Part shown: positions 44,444-55,966 of the stretch, piece by piece
How the letters are laid out: the number at the start of each line of letters is the position of its first letter
How positions within the stretch are numbered: the stretch's first letter is position 1
Assembly (NCBI GenBank): GCA_018296165.2
Contig: JACKQL020000003.1
Span: 868,001 to 932,000 of the forward strand
Direction: 5' to 3'
Source: Termitomyces sp. T153
Lineage: Eukaryota; Basidiomycota; Agaricomycetes; Agaricales; Lyophyllaceae
DNA: 64,000 bases
Made by a program: the position numbers and the translations under genes
Notes under the pieces: generated by a model
Database searches by the model: none
What the model was told of the DNA's origin: nothing
The model's input: the letters and a program-made list of their open reading frames with translations, nothing else

Positions 44444-45599
44444 TGTCAGGTTCCGCTGACCTTGGGGGCTCAGCTGCACTGGGCGAGTCCTTACTAGGCG
44501 GGCATGATCCCCTTGCACTGGTAACTGAACACTCAAAAACGTTCCGGGCACTGATGGCTTGTGCGGATAGTTGGTGGGATGTGATCCAGACGGATCCGGG
44601 GAGGTCCGGAGAAGTCGGATTGCGAGGAAATGAGACGGTCTTGGTGGGGTTCAGGCAGAAGACCGTATGGGAGATTTGCGGAAGCAAAGGAGTAGGTGGC
44701 TGTGTGATCAATGGGAATGGAGCTGGGGTTTGATGGGAGATCATTTGGAGTTGATGGAGTCCGGGACCGAGCAAAGAGCGAGGTTCGGACCTGGTGAAGG
44801 AGTGTCGGGGTTCGTAATCATAACCGCAGAGTTTGTAAGGTCGTTAAGGTTGATGAAGACTTGGGCACAACGGTTGGATGGAGTCACTGAGACAGCGTCA
44901 GACAAAATGATATGGAACAAGAGTAGATTCGAGTGGAGGTACAAAACAATAACGAGAACAATAACGGAATGGAGACAAGACAAGACCAGGAGACTGAGAT
45001 AAGACTGGGAGACTGAGATAAGACCGGGAGACTGAGAGTAAGGAAACGAGACACGAAACACAAAACACGAAACACGAGAAGGACATAATCAGACCATAGG
45101 TAACGTTAAGCAATATCAAGACTAGAGTATGAAGAGCTACTCGATGGCTTATATACTGACTACTGGAGAACTTCAGGGTATGTCGGCTGCAGCGGCGGGG
45201 CTTGGCGGAGCTTGACGGAGTGGGCGGGTGTCAGTTGCAATTGAGGATCGGGCCGTGCTGATACGTTGATGGGATCATTGGGGAATGCGGGTCGCCCTGA
45301 GGTTGTCGTGACACTCCGGAATGGGTCAGAGGAACCAGGGTGTTGAGTTGATGATGGGTGGCAAAGATCGGGAATAGCGGGGATGGTTCTCGGGGTTCGG
45401 GAGATCCAGGGTAAGTGTCAGTGGCTGTGGGGAAGGCGTTGAAGTTGGCCAGGGGGCTGTTGGAGTTAGCTGGGGAGGCATCGGAGTTAGCCGAAATAGG
45501 CGCGGGGCATGGGCGGAAGTTTGGCGGAGCGTCGGGGGTTTTTTGGGGGTCAGGGGGTTGATGGACAATGTGCGGGGGTTCAGGGGACGGGTCGTGACA
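44444..45599 (-). repeat. Solo LTR of the Gypsy-1 family (1,156 bp)
   Basis: Read on the minus strand it starts TGTCACGACCC and ends GGAACCTGACA, as Gypsy-1 does. It carries GTATATAAGCC (about 45148-45157) and CTAGTCTTGATATTG about 30 bp downstream. GACTG flanks both sides. No internal element sequence remains, so it arose by recombination between LTRs of a full insertion. CpG content looks much higher than in its surroundings. Confidence 0.93.
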
Positions 45600-45604
45600 G
45601 ACTG
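45600..45604. repeat. Target site duplication GACTG, right copy
   Basis: It matches 44439-44443. Confidence 0.9.
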
Positions 45605-45699
45605 GATGGAGTTTGAGAAGGATTTCTGAGCTGAGGTCTTTCCCTTTGACCCTGCAAAGACTGCAGCTCTTGCCCTGGTCTTTCACTACCAAAATCACT

Positions 45700-46125
45700 C
45701 AGAACATGCTGCTTTTGCTGGCACCAGCTTGGGAAGCAAGATATGATTTTGGAGTTCACTTGGCTATGTGAACAGAACCCCAGGATTGACTAGACAAAGG
45801 ATAAGGTAAATATGAGTTGCTATCCTCATCATTGCATGACCTGTGCAAAAGAGGCCTGCAAGGAGCAGAGAGCAAAGGTCTGTGAGCATGCTACCATGTG
45901 TGCCTGTCATGTTGGGCATCTCCTTTATGCTGATCTCAACCTTCTGGATCCCCTCCCCCCACAAGACCATTGAGGTAGGTGATAGGATCTATGTTATGAC
46001 ATTCTACCCCTCTCCTATTGTGGTGGAGATCTGGGCCAGTCAGACAACTTTTCAACAACTGGCCAAGGCATTTGCAACAAACTGTCTGCCCAAGCCCTTT
46101 TGTAGGCATGGTTCCAATCCATCTT
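45700..46125 (+). pseudogene. Gypsy-3-family protease to RT-entry fragment
   Basis: The order of words GKQDMILEFTWLCEQNP-like, HHCMTCAKEACKEQRAKVCE, CACHVGHLLYADLNLLDP and EVGDRIYVMTF parallels Gypsy-3 residues from the protease end to the RT entry. Frames shift repeatedly. Confidence 0.7.
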
Positions 46126-46268
46126 TGCTTCTAACTATAAGCAAAGCATGTCCAGATCCATGTGTGAGGTGGTACCCAGTAAGAGAGATTTCTGTTTCTG
46201 TAGTTTACATGCAAAATCCCAGTAGGTACCCTTACTAGGGTCAAAAACAGTGTTCAAGATGCAGATCC

Positions 46269-46860
46269 TCACAGTTTCCTCCCAGTCCAGAGCCAATACT
46301 TCTCTTTGAGCTCTTGCACAAATTTTTCAAACAATAGTTTCAGCATGTGGTCATGCCCCACATTGATCCAATCTCTGATATGATAATCCTTGAAGGCAGT
46401 ATAAACATGGCAAACATGATCTGACTCATCACTCTCTTTGTTCTGGAAAAATCCATTGAGTAATCCACAAAGCATTTGAAGACTTCAGGCAACAAATCAC
46501 CCTCTATTAAGATCAGCAGTTTAGAGCTCCATTCCTTGCAGACAGACAGCATGGAGGTGGACATGACAGTGTGCAATGGTTATCAATTGGGAGTATTAGA
46601 TGCAGAAGACAATGAAGGGCTGTTATACTCATTTTCCTGGTGTGGTGATCCAGACAGGGAACTCAGTGATGCCAGTGGTGTATGTGTTTTTGATGATGAC
46701 AGTGCATGTGACAGTACTGGCAATAATGGAGATGAGGTAGTTTCATGTAATGCAGAACTCCTGGTTGTCAGTAGTACTGGTTTGAAATGATGACATGGCA
46801 GTTGGTCTCCTGGTAGTTGATGTTGGAAAAAAAGTTTGATCCTGTGGTATAAATCCACAG
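46269..46860 (-). pseudogene. Gag relic of another retroelement
   Basis: The minus-strand frame reads MLCGLLNGFFQNKESDESDH, VYTAFKDYHIRDWINVGHDH and FEKFVQELKEKYWLWTGRK. This resembles the gag type seen in many mushroom retroelements (FF..K...E.D.V......F.D..I.DWI). Upstream, 46858-46583 is a Ser/Pro/His-rich leader. The N-terminus and frame are broken. Confidence 0.5.
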
Positions 46861-46867
46861 AGACTCA

Positions 46868-47084
46868 AGACACAAGCACAAACACAGGACAACATAGTAT
46901 TTGCAAGAGTAATAGCAGAGTCACCCAGGTAGTCACAGTACAGACAAAGCAGAAGGAAAAGAGAGAGTGAGTATGTGTATGTGTGGTGTGGTGATATAAG
47001 TGACTGTGTGATAAGGTTCCATCTAAATAAGTATATACTTCCTGATTGTATGCTTCCTGATCTGTCAGTGTTATGCACAGCATT
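46868..47084 (-). repeat. Possible LTR or 5' region of the gag relic
   Basis: On the minus strand the segment runs TGTGCATAACACTGACAG.. through pyrimidine-rich CACTCTCTCTTTTCCTTCTG to the gag leader. A TG start and position suggest an LTR, but no partner copy was found in the window. Confidence 0.25.
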
Positions 47085-49130
47085 ACAGGCAAGATTAATG
47101 AGAATAGCTACAAAGTGTCTAGATTCACTTTGGGATGAGTTTTATTTGGCTGCAGTGCACCTACACAGAAAAACTTCAACAAAATCACTCAAAGCAAAGA
47201 CAACATTCCAGCTGTGGCATGGCCAGATCCTGGACAACTCCTACATGCAAGAAACTGACTATATAGCATTCGTCTTAATATTAAATCAGCACAACCCTAA
47301 GCTCAATGGTTGTGGAATTGAATGTGATGTGTCCTCATTGGCTATAGACAAAACTTGAAGACCTATAGGTGTTATAATCTAGGAACCCAAAAAATTTGTG
47401 AATCTTATCACATACATTTTCTAGAGTGACATGATGGACATACAATCTCAATCATTTTAGAAGACCCAATAATTAAGCACACCAAAGGAGAACTTACATT
47501 GGTGGATCAAATAAGGGAAACATAAATGGAAACCCCATTTACATAATGGAAGCCAAAGATGAGGAAGACAGCTTATGCATCACATTTTTCACCATGACAC
47601 CATGAAAAAACAATCCTCCTGCTCCCTTACAACCTGAATTGATGAGCACACAAATTAAACCACACTCTCCCAAAGGAAACACCAACACAAGCAATGCCAT
47701 ACCTCATTGGTCCAGTTGAGTAGTGATACCAACAGCCAGAAGCAATCCAGATAACTCTCCTATGACTGACTCTGCAGGGCAAGAATTACACCACTGAATC
47801 CTTGGACAACCTAATATCTGCAGATCTGGAAGACAAACCACATATCTGCAGAGAAACACAGCAATTAGCAGACACCAAATGATGGGAGGAAGCACATAAG
47901 AAGAACTCAAATTGCTCAAGGACATGAACATATGGGAGCTAGTTCTAGTAGAAGACATCCCAGCTGGATGCAAAATTTGAAAGGGGCAACTAGTATTCAG
48001 AAAAAAATGGGATAAACATGGAAAAGCAGTGTCATTCAAAGTACAATCAGTCATTGAGCAATTCTATTGGCAGAACTACACAAAGACAACCTCACGGAGC
48101 CATGGTGAATACTGCTTTACTTGGCAGTTGTGCAAGGATGGGATGCTGCACAGATTAATGTAAATGTATGTATATGTATGTATGAAGATGAAGTACAGTA
48201 TATGTGACAACCCAAAGGTTACAAGGAATCTGGAAAAGAGGGGTAGGCCTTTATATCTTGTCTGTTGCTAGCTGTAAAAATGAAAACAAGTGAAAGACCA
48301 AATGCAAAAAGTATGGACTATCTCCAATCTTGGACTGCCAAAAGTTGTCATCAGCATTGCTGCCAAATGGGTACAAGATAAGGCATTGGTATCATTATCA
48401 CAAAGTGAAACTCATAGATAAGATTATCTACCAAGTTAAACAAAAGGATGCTGCACTAATTCCATTCCCCATGGAATCTAGACTGAAACTTTGGAAAGGG
48501 GAAAGGTTGTCCTTTCTCAAAGGAGAGCCACTGATTCTACAATGCATGCCATACAACAGCTCACACAATACATGGATCCATATGCTACTACATACTGGAA
48601 TGCAACCATATGTCTCATATAATATCTCAAAGGCACACATGTCTTAAAGCAAGATGCTAACTTCCCAGTCAACCTCATCAGCTTTATGGACTCCAACTGA
48701 GCCAACTGTTCAGATATGTGATAAAGCATTAGTGGGTATGCATGGAGTCTAGGCTCAGGTACTATATAGTGGGCATGAGCAGTCAGGAAGTAGAAAACAA
48801 TAGATGCACCTTCCTGCAAGGGCAAATATATGGCCACCTCTGAGAGTGCCTAAGAGTGTATATGGCTGCAGACTCTGCTTGAAGGAATTGGCCATGACAT
48901 CACTGATAAACCCACTCTCATACTCTACAATAACAATGCTGCCATCAAGCTCTCTGAAGACTCCACTTGCATTCAAGAGTGAAACTCATTGATATCAAGT
49001 ACTATTTCTTATGAGAACAAGCTCAATGCAAAATCTGTTATTGTTACATCAATACTAACTACAATGTCACTGATCTCTTTATGCCAGCCTCACAATTCAG
49101 ACATGTTCACACCTTACTAGGATCACAACA
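47085..49130 (+). mobile_element. Ty1/Copia retrotransposon relic
   Basis: Three pol parts occur in Copia order on the plus strand. Integrase end: SLWDEFYLAAVHLHRKTSTK, ITQ-like ELWHG region and AFVLILNQHNPKLNGCGIEC (47085-47357). Reverse transcriptase start: LVFRKKWDKHGKAVSF near 47990. RNase H end: LLEELGHDITDKPTLIYNNN, AAIKLSEDSTC and the later KYYFL-type and DLFMPAS..F segments (about 48860-49130). All frames carry many stops. Confidence 0.7.
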
Positions 49131-49385
49131 ATCACATGACTCATGCAAGGTGGAGACCAAGATGTGAGGTTTTGGTTGAGAAGGAGTATTGGAACCTTAG
49201 GACAGTGCACCATCACTGCCCCCATGGCACAATGATGCAGCACAATGGACATGTACATTCACCCTGGCATTATTGCATTACAAAGGTACCATTGTTACAA
49301 AATATACATATATACAGAGCTTACAATACAACCTCTCAAACAGCCTGCTAGTTGGAGGACTGCAATGACTAAAGGACTTACAAAG

Positions 49386-50010
49386 TGTCAGGGTTGGATG
49401 AAGGATCAATGGGTAATCTGGAAGTCAAAGGAGTTCCAATAAGGCTAACTCCAGAGGCAGAGTGAGCCAGAGAACTTAGAAAATGAGTTCTGGAGATTAG
49501 GAGTTGGATCTGGAGCTACCTTAATAGGAGAACAGAGAAGTTGGAAAACAGATATGAATTTAGGAGACTGAGTTAAGTAGGGAAACTAAGATAAAGTGGG
49601 GAGACTAAGGCTAAGACAAATCAAGGCAATATTGAGATAGGGACTGACTATGGTAGGATGTGGTACTTATCCTGAGGCCACTTCAGGGTTTCTGAGGGTT
49701 AGCAATATTAGCAGGGCATTCGGCCTAAGACAGGAGGAATGGCTCAAGGGTTAGAGCAGGTCTCACAGAGGCAGGAGGGGGTGGTGGCAAGGTTTCCAGG
49801 GTGAGATCCCGAGAAACATCCAAACAAGGGATGGACTCTGATGCAAAATTGATGGGGGGTGATGCAGAGTGATGTGGAGTGATGCAGAGCTGGCAGGAGT
49901 GATGCAGAGTTGATTGGACTGATGGCAGGGTTTGGGAGTTTGGCAGGGGGCTGGTGGAGTCCATGGGGATGACTGGGGAAAATGGTGGGGTCATGACAGG
50001 GGTCATGACA
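49386..50010 (-). repeat. Decayed LTR related to the Gypsy-1 family
   Basis: On the minus strand it begins TGTCATGACCCC, with CCACCATTTTCCCCAGTC and repeated TGCATCACTC words, and ends CAACCCTGACA. A GTCTCAATATTG-like motif stands where the family has its start site. No matching target duplication is visible (CAAAG and ACACT). Confidence 0.5.
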
Positions 50011-50015
50011 ACACT

Positions 50016-50204
50016 CTCAGTCACCTTAAATTGGGCCGAGGGTGAGTTTTTATAGTACTCATCACACAAACTTCGGACTAACAATAGTTAAATATACTTA
50101 CATCTATCTTACAGGTATGATAGACCGATATAGTCACTTATATTGGACTGAGGTTAAATATACTTACATCTATCTTACAGAATTACCCTGGCATGATTCT
50201 AACA
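50016..50204. repeat. Dispersed repeat, copy 2 (partner 41766-41958)
   Basis: It shares TTAAATATACTTAC, TATCTTACAGGTATGAT and GAATTACCC..ATTCTAACA with copy 1, and holds an internal tandem of the TTAAATATACTTACATCTAT unit. It directly precedes the transposase remnant. Confidence 0.75.
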
Positions 50205-50735
50205 AGGAATGGAATTGATATTCATGGAGCAGGGCTATGATGTCCCAAAGAAAAAGAATGTGGAAAATCTTCCTCCAGCTGTCTTGAAAGGGCCACAGAT
50301 TGCTGTTGTCAACAAATGCTCTATTCTGAACTTGATTTTGTAGCAGAGGAACCTTTGCTCCAAACACTCTGCTCGATTCATGGCACACCTGTTCTTTTCC
50401 TCACAAAGTTCCACTGTGAGCTAAATTTTATTGAACAATGCTGAATATTCCAAATGGACCTACCAACTGATGCCAGATTTATCACAAGATGAGAAATCTA
50501 GAGAGAAATGTCATTGATGCACTGGATTCAGTCCCGTTGATCTCCATGTGTCAGTTGGTCATATCTTAATTAATCAGTTTCCTAACTAATATGAATAATA
50601 ATCAGCTTTGCAATATGGTTCCTTTGCTTCATGGATGCTTGCTGTCAAGGTCTCAATGTGCCTCAAGCTGCGTGGGCTGCTAAAAATATAGTGGACACCA
50701 AGTCATTCCTGAAAAAATCCTTAAAGAGCTGGCAA
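50205..50735 (+). pseudogene. DDE transposase remnant (Tc1/mariner-like C-terminus)
   Basis: One frame reads MLYSELDFVAEEPLLQTLCS, then TPVLFLTKFHCELNFIEQC. The ELNFIE part corresponds to the third acidic residue region (PDLNPIE) of Tc1/mariner-type DDE enzymes. Other frames continue with RNVIDALDSVPLISM and PQAAWAAK. I recall this C-terminal layout in a multicopy mushroom transposase group. Stops and frame changes show it is dead. Confidence 0.6.
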
Positions 50736-51149
50736 AGGCTGGCACATAATGTATATTTATAACTATAGTAACAAGTACTGAAGAGTTTTCATGGATTGTC
50801 GAGCTAGTTTGCGAGGAAATGACAGAATACGGGAAGCACGATGGTCTGAAGTAGAGAGCATATCGACTCGGAGACTAATTAGAAGCCTGGTAGTCACATG
50901 TCATGTGGGGTGGGCGTTTGTGCCATGAGCCCCCATCCTGGTAGAAGAGCAAAAAACAGAGGCTGTAATAAGGCGGTGCTATCTGTTGGGAGAGCATGAC
51001 AGTACACATTTTACTGAACTGTGCTTCTTTTCGCAAGAGATTTTGGTGCGCAGTCAGACAGTGAGAACAGCCTGCCCGCGGACTAGCCGGCTATGATTCA
51101 ACTACTGTACCTGCTAAGATAAGGCCACGCGAGAACTATTTCTAGAGCG
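50736..51149. other. Intergenic, nothing recognised
   Basis: Composition returns to that of normal gene regions from about 50,770. It would include the 3' flank of the ThiF gene. Confidence 0.4.
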
Positions 51150-52894
51150 TCACATTACCCACTCTCGTTCTCGCCGTAGCTCCTCTGCGCGACGATTAAC
51201 AACGTGCTTCACCTCACAACTCCAAATATCCTCGGGTCGCTTGAGGGGATCCTCTCGGCTCCCGCTCTCCTTGTAGTGTTTTTCAGCTTCTCCAAATTCC
51301 ATCACGACGCAGTTGTCGACGGTTAATGGTTTTACTATGTCCCATCTGACAAGGACAGGCCTTGAAGGAACATTATGAGGTGGAATGACAGAACGACCGC
51401 GATGGACGTCCTCGAATATTAATGAGACGTCGTCTTCATCTATAGGTAGTTTGCTGGTGTTACATGCCGTCAGAATTAGTAACGCGGGAGATGTTTGAAC
51501 AACAGACTTGATAGTCTCTCCGGTAAGCTTCATTTCACGATGCAGTAGGTCACGTAATAGACGTTCGTAGAGTTTTTTTCGATTTTTGATGGGGAGTGGA
51601 TTCAGGATTGGCTTGCCAGCGAGCTCACAGAGAATATAAGTCGCAACATAAAGCCCAAAGATTGATGGTAGGGGTCCTACAAGAAATGAGAGTGGGAATG
51701 TGAATGTTTATATGAAGTCGCAACTGACCAAGCACAGGCAAGATCCGGACCCTGAAATCATCGAAAACACCGAGCTCTTTGACAGCACCTTTCTGAAATT
51801 CTTCTTCAGGCAGAGGGAGTAGTTTGACGTCGCCTGGAACCTCAGTCGAGTAGACAACAGGGATTCCTGACGAGACGCCTTGTGAGCGTAGCCGTCGTCG
51901 TACGGAGCGCGCCAGAGGGTCGTATATCGTACTAGAAATGTCGCTGATCTGGATTCGTGTAGGGTCGCATTTGGCTCCAGCACCCATGGATGAGAACACC
52001 TAGGCTTGTGGTGAACGGCTGTAAACAAGATGACAGAGAAGACTCAAACCTTGATCTTATGGTCATGGCAATATTTGAGAAGGTCAACCTTGGTTGTGAT
52101 ATTGTCAATGGCATCTACAAGACATTATGAACGATTAGAAATTGATGAGAGAAGGAGATCATCCGAAACAGACCGATCACCCAATCTGCACCTTCAAGAA
52201 GGTCCCCACCCTCCTCCTTACGCCATATATCTACTCGCGCATCAACCTCGACCCACCGGGAAATTTTCTTCAGAATGCGTTCTATGCACCTGACCTTGGG
52301 TGTTCCAACGTCAGTTAAGGTAGCTGTCGCGTGGCGATTCAATGACGAGAGTGTAACGTAGTCAAAGTCAACTAGTCGTATGCGAGAGATACCTCTTGGA
52401 ATACATTTTAATAACAAACATTGCGAAGCCATAGAACCAACTCACGACCGAACCAGCATGACTGCTGCCCAGCTCCCAACGCCACCACACCCCACAACTA
52501 CAACCTTTCCGCGTCTGACTTTGTCCATGCCGTCGTCTCCAAAGAACGCGTAATTTCGAGCAAGCTGCTCTCTTATGAGTTCCTCATCATATTTTCCAGA
52601 AAACTCATCGGATTGATAGGTTGTAGGTGGCGTAGAAGTGTTACTGGTGTAGCTGTTCACGTCAAGGCTGGATTTGTGGGTTGAAAGTGAACGACTGATT
52701 TCCTCAGTGAGCTGCTTCCGTCTTTCCCTTCTAGAATACGCTGAATAGGCCGAAATCAAGCATGCAGTAGCCACAGAGGCGCCAACAGCGGTTGCAACGA
52801 GTTGGTTTTGGTGTGAGTGGAAATTCATCATTTCTTTGGGGTGACAAGTCACGATATCTAAATTTTCTTTCGTCACGCTATATTTCCATTTCAT
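51150..52894 (-). CDS. tRNA threonylcarbamoyladenosine dehydratase (TcdA/Tcd1-type ThiF enzyme)
   Basis: Enzymes of this E1-like family use ATP to cyclise the t6A base at position 37 of tRNAs. Yeast paralogues Tcd1 and Tcd2 are on the mitochondrial outer membrane. Five exons (52446-52894, 52174-52394, 52050-52114, 51729-51999, 51150-51676) chain in phase to about 510 residues. An N-terminal hydrophobic segment VATAVGASVATACLISAYSA is a likely membrane anchor. Then come EQLARNYAFFGDDGMDKV, the nucleotide loop VVVGCGGVGSWAA, RLVDFDYVTLSSLNRH, VIDAIDNITTKVDLL, VFSSMGAGAKCDPTRI and PLPSIFGLYVATYIL. The ATG at 52831 (MNFHSHQN) is an alternative start nearer the membrane segment. Divergent from the Nudix gene, about 210 bp away. 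Confidence 0.9.
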
Positions 52895-53107
52895 GGGACT
52901 CGGTCAGAGACCGATATCGTGTGCCTTCGAAAGCTATTAATTACATGGAAAAATCGTCTTCCAAAAGAAACCAGAGAACGTTCGTCAAAATTTAGTGGAG
53001 GATTTCAAGAGGTTGTACGGAGACACCTAGCCTTGTTTAGATCACCGAACCGAACCAGACTGGAATATCGGTCTATTGGTTCGTTATCTCTTTCAAACGA
53101 TTGCACC

Positions 53108-54470
53108 ATGCTGAACTTATCTTTCTTAGACATTGTCAATGTTTGCGACAATACTCGCGTCCACCGGCCGTCCCCGGTGCCATCCGTCTACGATGCAGAA
53201 CTGCTGGTCCCACTCTATCTTTCAGAATCTTCTGATAGCCCCGTTATTGGATTACTTCGCCCCGTTGTTCTCGATCAATTAGTCCTCGAAAACCAACGCA
53301 GTCGCGAGCTTGGTCTCCAGGAACTATGGGCTCTCAATGTTGTTGAAGCAACTTACATTCCACGGAAGAATAAATCTATCGGCCCGTCGGTGTCTTTTCA
53401 TAGCTGGGTTGACACCCACATCAAACGCACGGCAGCCATGAAAGAATTATGTGAAAGGTGGCGTGATACATTGGTATTTGAGGATGTCTGCGGACCGAAA
53501 AAGTGGCGCGCGGAACTGTATCCTATCTATACTGATCCTCTTGGGATCCATGACTATCCAAACGATGCGATAACAAATCAGGCACTCAATTTCGTTTTCG
53601 AAATAGAGCGATCAGCTTGTGCTCTTTTCTGTTTCATCACATATGGAGTGCACATGTCTATATATGAGGAAGTTGAGGTGGATGATAAGAAGAGCCTGAA
53701 GGTTTGGGTACCGACACGTGCACGGACAAAGCAAACGTAGGTTCTTGGCAAAGAATAGATTGAGCGTGTTGACTTAGAAACGATCTATATCAGATTCCCT
53801 GGACTTCTGGACAATACAGTTGCAGGGGGAATCCCAAGTGGTATGTCAATATTCGAGTCAATGGTGAAGGAATGCATGGAGGAGGCTAGTATTCCGGACC
53901 ACGTCGTACGGAAGTATGCACGCACGGTTGGAGCAATCAGCTACTTCTACAGGTTTCCATAATCCCTGTCACCATGTGATCTTCTAACTGATATGTAACC
54001 TAGGACACCCAAGGGCTGGCTTCAGCCCGAAGTGGAGTACGTATCCGCGCGAGGGTTCCTGACTTCCTTTCGAATTTTGAAGAACTTACAACACAGATAC
54101 GTCTACGACATTCGTATGCCTCATGATGTGGATTCGAAGATCTTCGAGCCTCGGCCCCTTGACGGCGAAGTCGAGTCGTTTGAGGTAAATTTAATACCGG
54201 TTCTTCACCTCTGCTCGTGTGTATATGACCACTGACCTATTTTGTAGCTTCTTACTTGTACCCAGGTGGTCCAGAAGATACGCGCAGGGTTGTTCAAGCC
54301 AAATTGTGCTCTTGGTCAGTGCTTCGTTGAACTTGACAACCAATGTCTGACTTTTTGCAGTCCTCATTGACTTGTTTATCCGACTTGGTTACATCACCCC
54401 CGAGACCGAGCCCGATTACATGAAGATCATCACTCGTCTGCATGGAACGTTCGACTTGGAACGGTGGTGA
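53108..54470 (+). CDS. Nudix hydrolase with DUF4743-type N-terminus (YJR142W/thiamine-pyrophosphokinase-related)
   Basis: Homologues hydrolyse damaged thiamine diphosphate forms in yeast, so a housecleaning role is likely. Six exons (53108-53736, 53794-53952, 54004-54036, 54097-54184, 54248-54314, 54361-54470) chain in phase to 361 residues. The N-terminal domain holds PVIGLLRPVVLDQL and VSFHSWVDTHIKRTAAMKEL. The Nudix part spans an intron: LDNTVAGGIPSGMSIFESMV, KECMEEASIPDHVV (the Nudix box with REx2Ex form GGIPSG..ECMEEA) and PKGWLQPEVEYVYDIRMP. It ends with KPNCALVLIDLFIRLGYITP. The frame is open upstream to 52919, but the ATG at 53108 fits the family start better. Confidence 0.9.
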
Positions 54471-55966
54471 TGCCCCGGACATCATATTAAAAAGTGCGCA
54501 CCATTAGATAACTATCAATTAGAAAGGATCAGTATGCTCGCGAATGCTGGCGCCTATCTGACCAGCACTCGAACGGGGGGTTTCATGGTGGCCGACTTTG
54601 GATTTGACCCAATTTGATGTCTATTTGAACCAGCCTCATGGACGATCAAAAGGAAGCTGAGATCAAACATCTGGGGACAAAAGTTGTTATCGAAGTTGTC
54701 ACTTTCCTCACCCTTGGTTGACCACTGCGTGAGATCTCAGAAACGAGCATCGATATTGAAGTATAAATCGGACGAATTGCAATTACCAAAACAGCTTGCA
54801 ACCGAAATTGGAATATTGAGTCTGACGTCACACAAATGTCACGCCTTAGTCAGAGAGGCATTTGAAGTTCCACTCGGACACATCACTCGGACACAAGTAG
54901 ATTGAGCCAAGATTGAGCAGCACATTACCTATTGACAATATTGACAATGACCAACAGTATGGACTAATAGATGAATATGGTACAGTGAAAGGGTACATAT
55001 TGTAATGATGATTAAAAAGATTGGATGGACCTACAAGATTGTTGTTTGTTGGAATAAATTGTGTCGTCACAGAGGGATTTGAAGAGTTCGTAAGAACACT
55101 GCATGCGGCGTCTAGCCATGAATTATAGAAAAGAGTCGATCTTATCATGCTCAAGGGAGTGAAAGACGCGATGCGTCCGAGTAATCAAACATTGAAAATC
55201 CGCTTTGCCGCGAACCGGCAAGCGTGACAAACGCCTTGACCATTGACGACAAAGGGACTCAACAACGAGACCCAATCTCAGCTCAGACCAAGTTGGTAAT
55301 GCAACAAGTGTTGTAAATGCATCTCCCTACCACATTTCTAGTGCTAAAGATATCCAGTTGTCGAAGCAAGTTCTTTTGTCCGAAGGGTGAGTCCGAGCTA
55401 CAGGTATGTACCTCACCCTGATGTCTCCTCTGCTTCTGAATTCATGCATCATGTCAAATGTCACCATACTATCGCTCTGTAGCTCAGAGTACCCTCGAGT
55501 CGGACAAAAAAGGTCTAATCAAGAACAGCCCATCTAGAGTACTAGCATCATTTCAACAGAGTCAATATACACCACCTGAGAGTGATTCGAGCTTACCGTG
55601 AGTCAAGATGTTTTCTCGTTGTCGAGTCCCCTCGTCGAGGATGTTCAAGGCATTGTCACGCTTGCCGATTCCACGGCAGAACGGAGTTTTAATTTCGATG
55701 ACGCGTCTCGTCCGACTACAAAACCGACCGAGCGGAGCTTGAAGTGAGTGTGACAAATTTGTGACGTTAGACGGAAGGGGTATAGTACAAGAATGTGCTT
55801 AAAGAGGGACTAAATGGCAAATAAGGCATAGCCAGTTCAAATCAATTGCAATGTACATATCATCAAATTAAAACGGCTTCGCCCGCACTACTTTCTAACG
55901 GCTATAAATGAGCTCTCGTCCGAGATCTCGTTCTATTTTGCCTCTCCTTCCTGGTCTATCCCTTCT
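54471..55966. other. Intergenic stretch, nothing recognised
   Basis: Only short unmotivated frames occur. It should contain the promoter of the peroxidase gene towards its right end (a TATAAATG near 55901 is 66 bp upstream of the ATG). Confidence 0.4.

Larger units (their letters stand above)
43641..46125 (+). mobile_element. Relic of a Gypsy-3-family element on the plus strand
   Basis: It contains an LTR end (about 43660-43799, matching TCTTTGGATC and GTGGCTCAAT in reverse complement), the primer site GCAGAACAAGTCTC at 43801-43814, gag fragments (44074-44430 and 45600-45660), and a protease-to-RT entry piece (45700-46125) corresponding to Gypsy-3 positions 26919-26400. The segment between gag and protease is deleted and the RT end is lost. 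A solo LTR interrupts its gag. Confidence 0.8.
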
